This document shows, one piece after another, positions 1 through 15,051 of a stretch of 64,000 nt of DNA. The translations under genes and the position numbers were made by a program. The notes beneath the pieces are model-generated. The model ran no database searches. It had not been told where the DNA came from and was given only the letters and a program-made list of their open reading frames with translations. The number at the start of each line of letters is the position of its first letter. Positions within the stretch are counted from its first letter, which is position 1. Source of the stretch: Anarhynchus alexandrinus (lineage: Eukaryota > Chordata > Aves > Charadriiformes > Charadriidae); the NCBI GenBank assembly GCA_008711295.1, contig VUYV01000125.1, positions 1,430,160 to 1,494,159 on the forward strand. The letters are read 5' to 3'.

Positions 1-3000
1 ACTAATCCAGGGGAGTGGGGTGGGAAAGGGGATGGAAGTCTGCCTAGGCTGAGTCATTGTGAAGACATAGTAAAGTATGACAGCTGTGTAAGTCCAAAGC
101 TATTGAGACATAAATTGGCTGACCTAGTGGCCAGTTTTTAAGGCTTACAACAAATACGAGAACCAAGCCCTCCCTTGATATCTTGTATTTCCCCTTTCAA
201 CAAATGAAACTTTTGAGTTGCGTTAGTTTTGAACTGAGAAATAATTTTCAACTGATGAGGACACCACATAGCCGAAGTGATCAAAATTTAGAAGATTCAA
301 CTGAAAAGCTGCTACTTCAGCTGTTTGACTGTTTGTTTCAACAGGATCCAACTAATGGACTGAACAATAAATAGTATTTCTGAAACCCAAACTCAGATGT
401 AATTGTGTTTGACAAATAAGTTAAAAGTTCCAGGTTCTTTTTCTTGGCTATCTGTTCTACTGCTGACTTAACTACTGCACACCACTCACTCTCACTTATG
501 TGAACTTTCTCATGTAAAGTTTGGAATAAGCAAGCGATTAACAAAAAACACAGACTGACATTCTTCCAAGAGAACATGTTCACAAAGTCTCCCTGAAGAT
601 GAGGAGGAGAACAGGCAGCTAGATCAGTTTTAAAAGTCACCATGTAGGGGACTAAGAGAAATTGATTTCAGCAAAAAAATCAGCATTCTTTTAGTGTTAT
701 TCCTAGGGGAACTTTCAGCGAAAAGATACTTTATTTTTAGACAAAACTGTCCAAATTGAAGTGCCTACAACTAATAGCACTACTGTAAAACTATCTAATG
801 TCTTATTATGCCATTGCCTGCAACTGTTGCATCTCTGTCAATTAAAATATTGCATGAACTAAAATAAGAGAATACTGGCATGTGACCTTAAATGCTGTGA
901 AATAATCAGTTGAACTGATTATCTACCAAGTGTTCTAAAATTAGTTTCCATGCCCATGGGAAAGAACTGATGGAAACTCAAGATCTTGCCTATCTTCCAT
1001 AGGTGTCAAGTTGATAACGAATGGAAAATTTAGGACCTGTGAAACAGCTGTGCACCTACTCTGACCAAAAGATAATCCTTGAAAACAAACACTGAAGGAA
1101 ACCAGATCCTATCTCTTAAACAACTCTCCTTAGGCCATGGCTATGAATACTTACTTTTCTTCACTGATGAGAGCAGCTGGGATCTGTAACAGAATGATCT
1201 CCCAACTTAAATGCCCAACTTCAGGGGAAACCAAGAGTTCATTCATTACAGATAGCACTTGGGAAATTCTTAGTTGTTGCAATAAAACACTATGGGCTTG
1301 ATCATGTCTTAGTTACGACTTTGGGTTTTATTGGCATCTTTATTTTCTGTATTTTAAAATAAGGTTTATAAGGAAGGGGGCAAGAGAAGAAAGGCCACCA
1401 AATACATAAAAAACATTTTAGAGAAATGGAGAGGAACAGCTGGATGACAACCCTCTCTTCTCCTCTCCTTACTTTACAGATTGTGCTGAAGAAAAGATCA
1501 TGTAGAGAATCCCTCTTACCCTACACCTGGCCCCTACTAGACAGTCCTGATTTGATCAACAAAGAACTTGCCTGGTCTATCTGCTGAAGAGATCTTTTTG
1601 CTTATACTCTGTTTTAATCTGCTACACAAAATGCATACAGAAATTTTAACAGATGGAGATACTACATTATACAGCAGGTAGGTTTGCTTTCAGGGAAAGA
1701 AAGAGGAGAACTTCGAACAGAATGTGTGCATTGTGATATTATCATCAATCTTTTGCTTCAGAAATCTAATCAAAGCAAGAAGGTTATAACAGTGCTTATT
1801 AAAGATACCCGTCGCTCAAGGTGTAGATAAATTCCCCTACAAACAAACCTATACCTTTTTTGTTTTAAATCTACCCTTTCCCCCCTGCAAAGCAATACAG
1901 ACTTAGTCAGTTAGTCTCACAATTTTTTCTAAAAACATCATCATAAACTTGTGATTTTCAGATAGAGGTGCCTCAAATGTTCCCTTAGCGTACTATCTTC
2001 AATACGACCAATGAGCAATAACGAAGCTGTATTCAGCGCGTTGCCCAAAAACATTATATCCTCATTTAAAAGAAAGAGTTGTGCCGTTTGCCTGGATCTC
2101 AGTATTCTGCCTACCTTCAGTCTGTTGAAGAGGAGAGAAACAACTGGGTGGCTATAAATGTAAAAGACAATCTCTTGCAACAAACATTTATAAAAATGCT
2201 TGCTATATTAACAGCTTGCAATATTTCAAACTAAAAAATCTTATCAGTATTGGTTTCCAACACTTATTTTTCTGTTCTTGAGAGATTACAGCTAGACTGT
2301 CCTGTAAGAAATATTCTGGAATAAAGACAATATCATCCACAAGATGACCAGCAGATAAATACAAAAAATTGGAATCTACCCAAAGTTTTTAATTACATTT
2401 ATACCATCACTAAGATGATTATCTCTATCAAATCAGGTTTCCTGAGGCCTTACCAAAGCAACACCTCCCACTGTCTTGATTTGTGAAGTAAAAATATATG
2501 TTCACTTCTAAAAAGGTACGCTCCTTCAAAAAAAGCTACATAAGTTGCTTAAGAGGTTAAGTACAGCTTTTCAAAACTAATTACAACTTGTGCAACCTTC
2601 CAGTGGAGCTTCTGTAGAAACACCAGACCATTTCAACTAATAAAACCATTGCATAATCCAAGCTGTAATAATGTAAGACACAGGATTAGTTTCTCAAGTA
2701 CCAAATGTCTACAGCTTGGGTGTTAACAACAGTTAATTTATGTTACTTGTCAGCTGTAAGCTGGTTTTGAGCACTACGCAAAAGCTTTAATAATAAATAC
2801 AAGAAGAAAGCGGGCCTCCATCTTGTGTTGCACAGTATTATGAAAACAATAATTACACAACATCCACTAAGGACTCAAGCATCCATTAGAAAGAACCACC
2901 GCATTAATGTTAGCTTTCCACTATAAATTTATTTTTCTGAATTCTAAGAAACAGAAAAAACACTTCTTTATCTTATAAAGTCTTTATCTTATTTCCTCAA

Positions 3001-6000
3001 TTTGTTGAAACTTTTTCAAATTTATGCAAGCAATCCTACTAAATTCAAGAGACTATTAACCTGCAACTAAGCCAAAATGCTTCCCTTAAACAACAGGGAA
3101 GAAATTTTACTCCATTTCAAAGTGATAATACCAAAATTTTATAGTTTACAGCAGTAATAAAGGATAAGAATTCACATATACCAATGAAACAGAAAACTTA
3201 ACACTCAGAGCTGTAGTTCCTTCAGTACTTCTCCATTCAATAAAATTATTTCCCACAATCTCAACACTTAAAAAGTAATTTCAGAATCTTATATATTTTT
3301 TCCTCTGCTGTCTCCTTAACCTTAGAGCAAAACGTGTATTTCCTTCTCAAAATCAATGAATGCTGCTACCATCCTGAATCAAGTCTACAGAGAGCTCAAT
3401 ATAGCCTGCTATATCTGGGCTTTCCATCATATACTAGTAAGTTGTATCATTCTAGCTCTCTAAAAGAAAGAATGCATATGACAAGGACAACTTTCTTTTA
3501 CTAAACATTTTCCCTCCAAAGGTACTGAAAACAGTAAGGCACAGCGGTTGTATGTCACCCACCAGACTACTGAAGCGTTAACAGTTTTATGCCTTAGTTA
3601 TGGAGAAAGCTACATGAATTTTTGAAGAAATATTAATGAATTCTTTACCATGTGGGAATATATTTTTTTCCAGTGTCATGGTCCAGATTAAGTTTAAAGT
3701 TGTAGCTGAAAGGAAAATGCTCATATGTTGTGGAATCTATGTGTTATTTTCCTGAGGCATGTGACCAGACATCTAGGGACCTTTTTTATTTTTTTTTTTT
3801 TTTTTTTAATTAAAGTAGCTGCCATTTGTCAAATTACATCATTTTCCACACTTAAGTACACAAACTACCCATTCTGTAATTTGTTACAATTTCTTTTGTA
3901 TTCTTTCCTGTTTGGTTAGAGTTATATTTTAGCTAGTACTACTCCAGTTGAATGGTATATAGCAGTTAGTCTTCAAGTAACACACTTCAGCTTGTGGGGT
4001 AAGCTCCTTCTTGTCATAGTTCAGAAACCACTCCAGGGGGAAAAAAAGCTATCACCCAGGAGAAACTTAATGTATCTAGAAAAATATTAAGGATGGAATT
4101 CTGGATGCCAGCCTCAGCTTATGCTGAAGAAATGCAATTAAATTTGAAGCATATTTTCCAAGGACTGACTTATCCAGTATCAGGAAAACTCTGCCAGATG
4201 ATGAAATTTGCCCCTGCCTCCCTGCAGAGGGTATTGTACTGGGAGAAGGGAAAGTCCATTTCTTTTGAAAAAGACAGCACAGTGGCCGGGACCAAGACTG
4301 GCTATATACAAGGTGAAATTGTCACTGCGCTTTACATGCACAAGCTACCAAGCTGAATCACTCAAACACTTGTATTTCATGGTGTATCTTTATGTAACAG
4401 ATAACTAAGATCTAATTACCCAAAATTCTAGACTAACAGATAACTAATAAACATTTGATTGCACCCACATTTTCATAAAGCTCTGAGATGAATCAAAACT
4501 GAGTATATTAGCTGCGGTAAATCTATCAGGAATTACGTAACACAAGTATCTTCTATCAATATCTGAATTAGTTCTGCAATAACACAGAGAACCTCCACTC
4601 AAACATGGTGGTATCATGAAATTGTAAGCCTGCCTATGAAGGTCCAGAAGCTCCCTGACAGGCAGACAAACCCCATCACCAAGTCAGTTTCAAGCTTCTC
4701 TTTTTCAACAAGGAAACTCCAAGACTCCTGAAAGAGCAGTATGATGGATCCTGAGTACGTGTCTGCATCAATCCATGATTGGACTGCTAGATTTCAACCA
4801 CTCTAAAGCCTTAAAATTGCAATCAGGAAAAAAAAAATAAAAATTGTAACAGTCAGTTTCTTAAAAATAATAAAAAAAAAAGTTTTAAGAAAGGACAAAG
4901 ATCCAGGGGAGTTCTCTCAACTAGCGCATGGGATTAACCAGCGCAGCTTTATCAAGTACTACAGCACTACCAGAAAACCTGAAGAGACATTCCGACATTC
5001 CCTCCTGCCCCACTACTTCAAGTCATAGGAAAAAAAACCCACAAACAAAACACCCACAAATAAACACACAAAAGATCAACTTGTCAATATAAGAGGTATT
5101 GTTAAAACAAAACATCTTTATTTTGCATAAAAACTTACTAGAAATTAACAGAAACACAGTCAGCATCATAAATGCAAAAGACAAACTTGACTAATTATGT
5201 CATTCAAGAAACCTGGAATCAGTTTTATGTGTGTGACTGAATATATATTCCCACTTCTTGAATATGATCTGTGAACGCACACATTTTCAGAATGCTACCA
5301 GGCACACTTCAGTTCCTGACTCTTACCAAGTGAACTAACACTATCTCAAATGTATTTCCATTCTCTACATGTTCTTTTAGTACCAACTGCAAAAAGCTAG
5401 CAGACCTTTAACACAATTAAGAAATCGTTCCAAAATGTGTGGAACAAAAAGCTCATGCTCTTGTAATACGAAAAAAAGGAGTACAACAGATGTGAAATGG
5501 TTTTGTGGATGTTTATGTTTAGACAGACCTGGGAAAATGGCTTTTCCTAACAAATAAAAGATAGCAGGCAATTCCTATAGGCTTACAAATCTCCACAATG
5601 ACTCTTGATTTGTTATAATTACCCTGAAGCTCTTTAAATGATTTGGACTCTTGACTAATATACACAGAAGTAAGAGAGATCACAGATAAAGGTACTAGTT
5701 CCAGAGATGTGGTACCCTCTGGAAGCTTGTTATCCTGAGAGCAACATGATAGGCTTAGGAAAAATGTATGTGTAATTCTAATTTTGGCATCCTGCTGATT
5801 ATGTATACTACTCTTTCTAGCCTTTCCATAATAGTGGTCTTGATTAAAGACCATTGTTCAGGAAGGGAAGCACATGCATTTCCAGATGGCATAAATATGC
5901 TACAATGACTAAACAACATTTGATGAACACATGCAGCTCTGGCAGCGCACCAAAAAGAAACCACTGCATTCATGTCATAGAAGTACTGCCTAACAAACTT

Positions 6001-9000
6001 GAGATAAACCACACAGCTAAATTAGGACAGGTAAAACCTGGGAATACACTACCTCCCAACTCCAAGTCTTAAAAACAGTTAGTAAGAAAGGTTAAAAAAA
6101 AAGTTTTAGTGTCAATTTTAGACATCAGCTCGTCCAACAGAAGTTAAAACCAAAATAAGTTAAGGGGTTTTATTCTTCTGTTTCTAATCAAGCATTTATT
6201 TTAAACTGCTAGCTCACAAGACATCTTTAAAATACTTGCTTCCTGTTTAGCCTGGTCTCTTCATTTTCCTGTATGTTAAATCTTGATAATGTTATTTACA
6301 CTCAAATTCACCTCTCCTTTCTAAGTTGATGACTCTCAGTCCAATTACTATTCCAAGACCTCATACCTCCCTTGGCCCATCTCCTGAACACCTCGTTGCC
6401 TGCTCAAAATCAGCATGGCCAAAGAACAGAGATGCTGCCTCCTCCAGATGCTGACAGTTAATCTCTAGGCTAACACAGGTATCAGCATCACATCTGCTAT
6501 TAAGGTCTGAGAACCAGGCAAGACCTTCAGCTCAACTCTCTCCCTAGACATTCACAGTCTAGTTTTGGTATTGACGGCAGCCACATTTTGCAATTTCTTT
6601 CCTCCACCAAAGTTTATTTTCCTCATGAGAAATTCAGACATCAAGGATGTGTACCTGTCATCTTTCCTCTCAATTTCTCCTCCCAATTTTTATGTTTGTG
6701 CCATAGAACCTACAGAGATCCATCATACCGACCAAGAAATATAATGGCAAGAAAATAAGAGTAGTATGTACCAGTAATAATATTTTCTAAAGATCAAGAT
6801 ACTTAGTCACAGTGAACGGTCTCAGTCTTACCCTGCAGTAAATGCTATGTAACTTTACATCTTCTTGGCATTCTAGCCACAAAGAAAATAGAAGCTTTAG
6901 AAAAATGGATTCAAGAATTCGAGGACCACAGACAAAAAGGAAAATTAAGTTTAGCGTGGTAAATCAAATGCACTTGCAGTATATAGTCAGGCCTTCATCA
7001 TGATTTCAGTAGTGACATGCATGAGTCTTGTGAAAGCTGTTGAGCCCAAGCGTTCACCTCACTGTTCTCACTGTCAAAACCAGTGTACTCGACCGTTTCT
7101 AATGTTCCTTGAATCTGTTTTGACATTCAAAAAAATCAAGGTGCAGCCTGCCTAAGAGTTAACGGTTAAGTCCTGTCCACCCACCCCTCCCACACACAAT
7201 CTGGCACAATTATTTTCATCACAAATTAAGAATGCCTTTACCTTGAATAATTTGCACTCTTTGGTGCCCTCAATGATTAAGTTGTTAGAGCACTGTCTGG
7301 TTATATGTACCTTTTTGTATTGTTAGATGTTAAAGGCGGACATGAACATTGGTTTTCTAACAACCAAATACAACATGACAGAGCTTAGGACAAACTGTTA
7401 AAATCCATGAAAATTACTAAAGCTATTACAAGATTGTATGCTTCCAGAGAAAGAGCAGAGAAACAAACTTTTCACTACTAATCAAGCGATTTTGGAGGCA
7501 ACTGTGGAACAGCTTTGGTTGGTTTGCGTCTTTTTCTTATCCTCTCTCAAGATAAAGGACTGGTACATGAACTTTCCTTTCAAAAGAGAGAATGTTCTTT
7601 TTGTAATCATGCTGGTTTTAATCCTTGGATTATATCACTGAAATAAGAATTTTTAAACTATAACTATGTCAGGTAGCTAATATGCGTAACTTACCCCCTT
7701 CCACTGATTAGCACAATACCTCTGTTACCACATGTTCAAATAACGGCTTTATTAAAATATCCTTTTCCCACATACCTTGAATAATTCAGTCATAGCCTGC
7801 AAGGACTCTTGAAAGCAGAACATCTTAGTTACATAGCTTACAGATTTTTCAAGCTAACACACAAGCGTACCAGCAGGCTGATTATTCCTCTGACCTCCTG
7901 AACAAGAGAGAATTCACATTTATTTATTTACAGTCAATGAAAACATGTTTTTGCCCCCCCATCACAGCTAAGAACACCTTCAGCTGGGTCTCTCAGAAAC
8001 TTAATTGGTTTGTTGTATACCAATTAGTGCATCTAAAAATAAAGTCAATACTAAATATTTTAATGCAGTTCTTTAAAAATACAAACACAGACAGTCTCAG
8101 AAGTATACAAATTTTCTTCATAAGTAATCCTGGGAAATCAATAAATATGTCTAGGTACTTAAGGGTTTTTTTTGTTGCTGACATGCCATGAGAGCAATTT
8201 TTGGAAATACAACAGTTGCTTTCTGGACATCCCCACTCTAGGACAAGTAGGATTGGGAGCGACCAGAGATGTTTCTTACTCATCTACCTTCAGGCACGGA
8301 TTTCGTTCCAGCGTGCTCACTCTAATAGCATAGGTAGTCCCCATGGAAGGGAATCACTGAGCGGATAGTTGTGCTATCTTATTGGCAGCAAGACCCAGAG
8401 GATTAAGACAAGATCCAGAGACAGTTGCTTAACAATAAGCACCCAGCTTCAGGACTGCCTTCTAATAAACTGTTGTCACCTTGTAGACAAGTGTCATTAT
8501 TAATACACAGTATTACTAAACCAGTCCCCCAGTTTGGGGGAAGGGGGATGTTTGAAGAGTAACGGATAACGAAGATGACTGACTTTACAGAAAACTTCAT
8601 TGTTTAACAGACAACATGAAGCAAGGTACCATTTCAGTAGGTTTAATAATTTCCATTGACACAGGACAAAATTTTCATCTTTGATTATAATTACATGTGG
8701 GTATATTTGAAATATCCCTTTAAACATCCCTCCATTTGCTATTCACTAGTATTTGCATTCTTGTTTAACTTTCTCAGTTTCCACCTATGTCCTAGAAAAC
8801 ATCTCATTATTTCTTAATGAGATTAAAACTACATTGCTTAAAGTATTTCAGTTTACAATCTCAGTAACACCAACAAAACGAAAAAATGAAGTGGTGAATC
8901 GCTGATTCAGAAAATCAGTTTCTCAAAGCAGGTAGCAAGGCTACACTGTTCAGTTTTAACTCCTTTGTGAGCCCAGGGAAGTAAAAGATGATAGTTAATT

Positions 9001-10262
9001 CTTCAATTTTCAATTGTTAGCAAAAAAAACAAAACCAAACAAACACAACCACGCCTTAAAAAAACCAACCTATCAGCTGTCTCTGGGTTATTTAAAAGAA
9101 GACACGTTCTCATGATATGCATGGTTGTTCAATAGGATTTTTGTTTCGCTTAAACAGTATTGTAAATTGCAAATAAAACAGTACTTATAAAGGCTACATA
9201 AGCTCACAATTCTTCTCCAACCATATACTTTCAGAGTTCCAAATTCACCACACTACCTCAGGTTTAGACCCCCAATCTAGACTAGAACTTTTATCCGTGC
9301 TGTAACCACTAATCAAAAGCTCAAGTTAGCAAGTCTCTAAAAACTACATTAGATAGTGCATAAACATCTTTTTTTTTCCTGAGAGTGATTCAGTTTAGAG
9401 GAGAAGAGGCTAGACTAAGGAGTCTAGTCTAGTCAGGCTAGACTAAAAGAGTATGGTCAGGTTTATTCCAAATAAATAACAAAATCCATCCATATAATGT
9501 TTCTGGGATGGACTAACTATACATAGAATAGCAAATTTACATTCCACCTAAAATTGAACAGGCACAAAACACAACTGCAAGGTAACAAGATCAGTATGAA
9601 GTCATGAAAATCCATCTCCTATTGCTTTGTGAGTTGTACAGCAATCAACTAAGTGCACAGAGGACTAATATAAAATGTAACAAGCAGCCGAAAATTTGAG
9701 GAGGATGGTAATTCAAGTTCTGCATTAAGTCATTTTAGCTAAATTAGCATTTAATCCCAAACTAAACTGCAGATATATTAAGCATCATCCAATAATGAAG
9801 AGTATGTTTCATGCACTACTTTCTACTAAGAAAAAAAAAAAAATTAAAATAGGTTTAGGCTAAGGGTACAATCACCCACACTTACTAGTTTGTATGTATA
9901 CAGACACACAAACTATCATATAGTTTGTACCTGATTATGCAGATCATTGATAAACAGCTTCTATTAAGAAAATACAGGAACGTAGAGATGCAGGACAAAA
10001 CTAAAATGAAATACTTCTGTTTATTGATAGAAACTACCACTGAAAAGCATCACTTTGCAAACCAGAGGACATTCTCTCACCGAGGAGGTTCTCTTTAAAT
10101 TCCCACATAGTATGTAGGAGACTAAATCTGAAAAGATGTACATGTATTTGCTAATAAAGGCCACAACAGCAATTCCTGGATTGAAAAATGCAGTTTATTT
10201 TGGAGAGGATGAGGACACGTGCATAATTTTTCTTTTCCTATTGATAACTAAGTGTTGGAGGG

Positions 10263-10287
10263 NNNNNNNNNNNNNNNNNNNNNNNNN
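10263..10287. other. Assembly gap (25 N) beside poly-C
   Basis: Twenty-five N are flanked by GTTGGAGGG on the left and a run of nine C on the right. The true length may differ from 25. Single N bases also occur at 17697 and 56443, both in or next to homopolymer-rich sequence. Confidence 0.97.
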
Positions 10288-10498
10288 CCCCCCCCCATTT
10301 AAGTTAGGTTAAAAGACTTAGAATATTGTAATGTTGCAATAATCCAGATTGAATGAGCAGTAAAAAAACTGACTGTTTCCAAATTCCACTTTTTGGTACC
10401 TCTGCAGCTCCTAAGAGCATTGGCAAGGTTCTGTTACCACAAATTAGTATATGCTTATATATTTGTGCTTATAGTAATAACCTAAAGGTATTAATTAC

Positions 10499-10546
10499 GC
10501 ACTGAGAAGACAACATGAAGCCAATGTGCACTGAGAAGACAATGTG
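10499..10546. repeat. 29-bp imperfect tandem duplication
   Basis: GCACTGAGAAGACAACATG at 10499-10517 is followed by GCACTGAGAAGACAATGTG at 10528-10546, a 29-base repeat spacing. Confidence 0.75.
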
Positions 10547-13500
10547 CTTATATGAACAGAACAAAAATCTATACCTCAAAGTCTTAAAACATAAAAACAA
10601 CAAAAAACTCAGATTTGCCAAAGAAGAACACATGCAGAAAGGCATGGATTTCCATTCCGAAAACCCCAAAACTACTACCAGTTACATTTTATATCCAACA
10701 ACACAATTAAAACTAAATTGTAAATGAAATGTCAGACACTTTGATGGAGCATCTGAGAAGAATTTTTAAAAAAAAAAGATAGATAACAAGACACACCATC
10801 TTCTATGGAAGAGCTTTTCCACGGAATGACACTATGCAGAAACTTACTCTTGAAATTGTATGCTGTATTTACCTCTCTGGGAAATGTAGTTCTGTAAGAG
10901 AACCATGTTCAAGATTTGAAAAACAGAGAACCTGTCTTCCAAAGGATTTTCCAGTGATAATAATGTCTTTTAGAACAAATCTAAATTAATATTTGACTCA
11001 CCATAAGTTTCAAATATATATGTAATTTGGCTTCAGATTTTAAATCTCAAATCAAAGAGCCTCAAGCTTTGTGCTCCATGATAAAAACAAAACAAAACAA
11101 AACTTAGTCCACATGGTGTCTGACATCTAACAGGGAGTAATCTGCATTCTCTAAAATCCTAAGGTCAGACACAGCAGTTTACAGTGTTTATAGTGAGGAA
11201 GCAAAATTAGAATAGTATTGTTCCACCAGAAAACAGTTGACTTTGCTCTGCTTATTGGACAACAAAATAAGAACTTGTTTTCACTGCTCAGAGCAAACTT
11301 TATTTTTATGTTAGAATTACTAATATACAGTGACTTCATAAGATAAGTGAACAAGCAAAGAGATATATATTTCACATCAATGCAACTCCAGGGAAGAAAA
11401 CAACAGGAAGCATTAATACCTTCCTCACTGCAATTACTACAGCTGCCTTATTTCTGCATCACATTACACACAGATATTTCTGTATTTGCCAGTCTTTTTA
11501 AAAATACTGGACATCTCAAGTTTGCTCTTTTCTTACATGTCAAGACAATTTCAGTATGTAACTGTAGCAGAACTAGTATATGTGTTGAAATTATCTGGAA
11601 GCATTTACTCAAAGCTTTGAGGGTTAAAACATATCCATTCAATATTTTATACTGGCAAAGGTTCTATTTTAGTGAATGCAAAATTCAACAAGACATTATT
11701 ATCCTAAGGTTGAGGGTCTTCCTGGGACTTTGCAGGCAGAAAGACAAATCCTTCCTCTGGAGCTGCAAAAACATTTCTGAAGAGAAACATAGGTGAGATC
11801 CTTGCTGTTCTTCAAGCTCTGACTGTTGTTCATCCTTACAAAGAACATGAGACTAGAGTCTTGTAGTGAAGTTTTAAACCCCACACACAGTAATGTCTTT
11901 TCCAGAGCATCTACTGTCTTCTATATTTTTCTTGGGAAACTAAGACTTGTCAATATGCCATGATTTAAAGATTTTCCTCCTAAAGTGAAAGCATTTGTAC
12001 TCAGCTGTACAAGTAAAAGCAAGCCTTGATGTCTACACAGAGATTTGAAAAGCGCAGCAGGTATGCCAAAAAAGGAAAAATCTCAAGGAATTGAGAGGAA
12101 GGGAGGGGAGACAATACAATAACATCAGGAGGGAGAAAGGACAACTGACAATTTTTCTTTTATAAACCAAATCAATATCTGTTATTTTGCTATTTTAAGA
12201 ACATGTTACAGCTATTTTAATACATTTAGACTGTCACTGCACATATGAAATAAGAAAATGCGCTTTACAGTGTCATTTACAATAGAACTTAAAGCAGTTA
12301 AACTACTATTTTTGTTCAACTGGATATTTCCAGTGAAATCCACAAATCCTAACAGGTAGAGAGAAACTGGAGGAGTATTTATTTATTGCAGCCTTTGATT
12401 CTACCTTTTTCAACAATTCCTCATTTTTTAAGGTATATACTACTGGTATTTTAAATGCACTTCCCTCCAACAGTTCTCCAAACCAAGACAAATTTTACAA
12501 TCAAATAGCTAAACAAGGAAAATAGTACAACTCGATTCTCCAGGACTTTTTTCAAACATTGCACACATATTAATATATAATTGATATATTAGTATATAAT
12601 TAATAATTAATATAATTTTATTTAAAAAAATCTTTTCTTACCTCAAGGCTACAGAAGTGATCCACTGCATTTAAAGTGTACCTACAAGAGCTGAAGAGCT
12701 CATGAAGGTACACATCAGGCGAGATGGGGAAAAATCATGTAGCACTTAGAAGTCTGAGGTTACACAAAAGATAACACAATGTTTTTATTACGTAAGGCAC
12801 ATTAGTAAGCTATTTCTAAACCTGGCTTCCGAGAAACTCATTCAAGTGTACGCTCTTAAATCCTGAAGTACATAGATATAAATGATACAGAAGAGTCATT
12901 GCCTTTACAGTGACCTAAAAATTAATCATTTCATCCTTCTGTCTTTTTAGTTGAGCATTTAGTCGAATTGCCTGGGAAACAATCTGAACTCTCAGTGACC
13001 TCTGTTATCCAAACAACATATCCTCAGTGGTTGGGAGAAAAGGAACTGATCAAACCTTGAACCAAGACAGTTTGGACAGCATAAAGGGCCCTACCAATTC
13101 TACTTCACTCATTCAGTATCCTGTGAAAAGTTTTGGTTAGCATGAATTTCTCCAACTATTTTTAACTTGCAGTAAACTCATACTGAACTCACAGAACCGA
13201 CCACAGAAAAAGCAGGCACAGGAAACAGAAGAGACAAATCACAGCATCTCTTCCATCAGCCCAATTAGCAACAGTACTGTATATAAGGTGGAATTTCTTA
13301 AGCTCATATGCCCCTGTTTGCAAATATACACACAAGGGGAAAAAAAACCCCACCAAAACAGAACCTTTCACGTTATTGTAAAAAAGACGACTGCCAGCAC
13401 TCAAATAATTGTTTATCAAAGGCTATTTAATCAATTTAATTGCCAGTACAAAAAAAAAATCTTGCCGGATTTCCATTATTTATTATATGTGGAGTGACTC

Positions 13501-15051
13501 GCTAAAGTACTTGGAAAGATTTACTTCCAAGTGGTCACCTACTTAGATCAAGCGCTAAATCACTGACTCTGTGATGGTGTTTGTTTAGGTGGCAGCAGTT
13601 TAGCTGGCCCAGCCTCAATGGCCCCTTACTGAGATCTCTGTGTGTGTGGCCCATTTTGCACTGCAGCTGGCTTGACACACAAGTCCCACTGTATACCAAA
13701 ACCATTGTTATTTTAATGTGACTCTTAACAGTCTACTTTGCCCTCACCACCCTAAAAACAGTTCCGAAGGGCAGAGTGCTGAACGCCCTATGGCAAAGCC
13801 ACCTGTCATAAAGAAGATAAATCACAAAACACATCAGAATTTTTAAGGGCATAACTTTTTAGGCTCAGCTACATCAGGCTGAGATACAGCTAGAACAAGT
13901 ATTTATAAAACTCAGACAGCATTTTATCTTTTTTGATCACCATTTCAAAAAGACAAGTAAGAAAGTACCAAAATCCTTATGGACGTCCCTTCAGTTAGAT
14001 TATGATTCTTATTCTGATACTTTTAAAATTACATGCAACTATGACACTGTAAAATAAAAATGTTACATGTCCTCTAAACTAGAATTATTTGCGACCTGGG
14101 GAAGTTTTCCATCCATTCAATAAAAATGATCAGCACCTAAGTAGACTTATTCATCACATAAATCTTACATATACATCATTATTAAATATTAACCATTATA
14201 AACACTTTTTAAAAGATCTGAAGACATAATTTTGGTTTCATCCTATCATAATAGCGCTGGAGTAGTTGCAAGCATTTACTTTTAAGCATCTGGCTTTGGT
14301 GGTAGACATCAGTTCATGGAAGGAACCTACCTGTTCATCAACTAAACAACAGGTGAATTAGATTGTAAATTGTAGTCTTCTGAATGACTCTTACACAAAT
14401 GCTGTAAATGACTCCCCTGATCTTTACTTATGCTGATGGTAAAAGCTATACAAAAAATTGTCAAAGGGATTTCACATCCGGATGCAGCCTGCCTTCTTAC
14501 ACTCCCCTAAGTTGTTGCAGGTCTCTTTGTCCTTCAAAATAGGGCTCTGGCTAACAAGTGTAAATCCAGCCTTAATGAGTCAGTACAAAAGAGGAGGAAG
14601 TAATTTTGAAGATCCACAGACAAGTTTTTAATCTCTAAATTTATTTACTTCCATAAGCAAATAAGGGATAATTATTCTTCCCTATCAGCTAGGAAAGGAA
14701 AACCAAACTGATCTTCAAGGGCTTGTTTGCAAGCTTATCTCAATGAGGAGATGTTTACAATACCAACTTTTATTGCTATACTGGAGAATCATCTGGCAGA
14801 CTTACCACTGTCAAACGCTCCACCTAGACTACAAAAGACAAAACAAACTTTGAACAACCAACCTGTGGCACCTAATGAGGGATGATAAGCCTGTTTTCAT
14901 GAGCCAACTTGCAAAAACTACATGCTCCACCCTACTGCTCCTCAACTTGTGTGTGTGTCTGTCAATACAAGTTCCTTAGAGAAGACATTCATTGCACCAC
15001 AGACCAATGGAGCTCACATACACAGTAGTCTGGGCAGGCAAGCAGAGATTC

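Noticed and set aside
11347..11796. 149-codon plus-strand open frame
   Set aside because: Antisense to XRCC4 in AT-rich intron, no recognisable domain, overlapping open frames on the other strand. A length like this can occur by chance in 64 kb at this composition.
14310..14350. Good acceptor and donor on the minus strand only 11 bases apart
   Set aside because: An 11-base exon cannot be claimed without transcript evidence.
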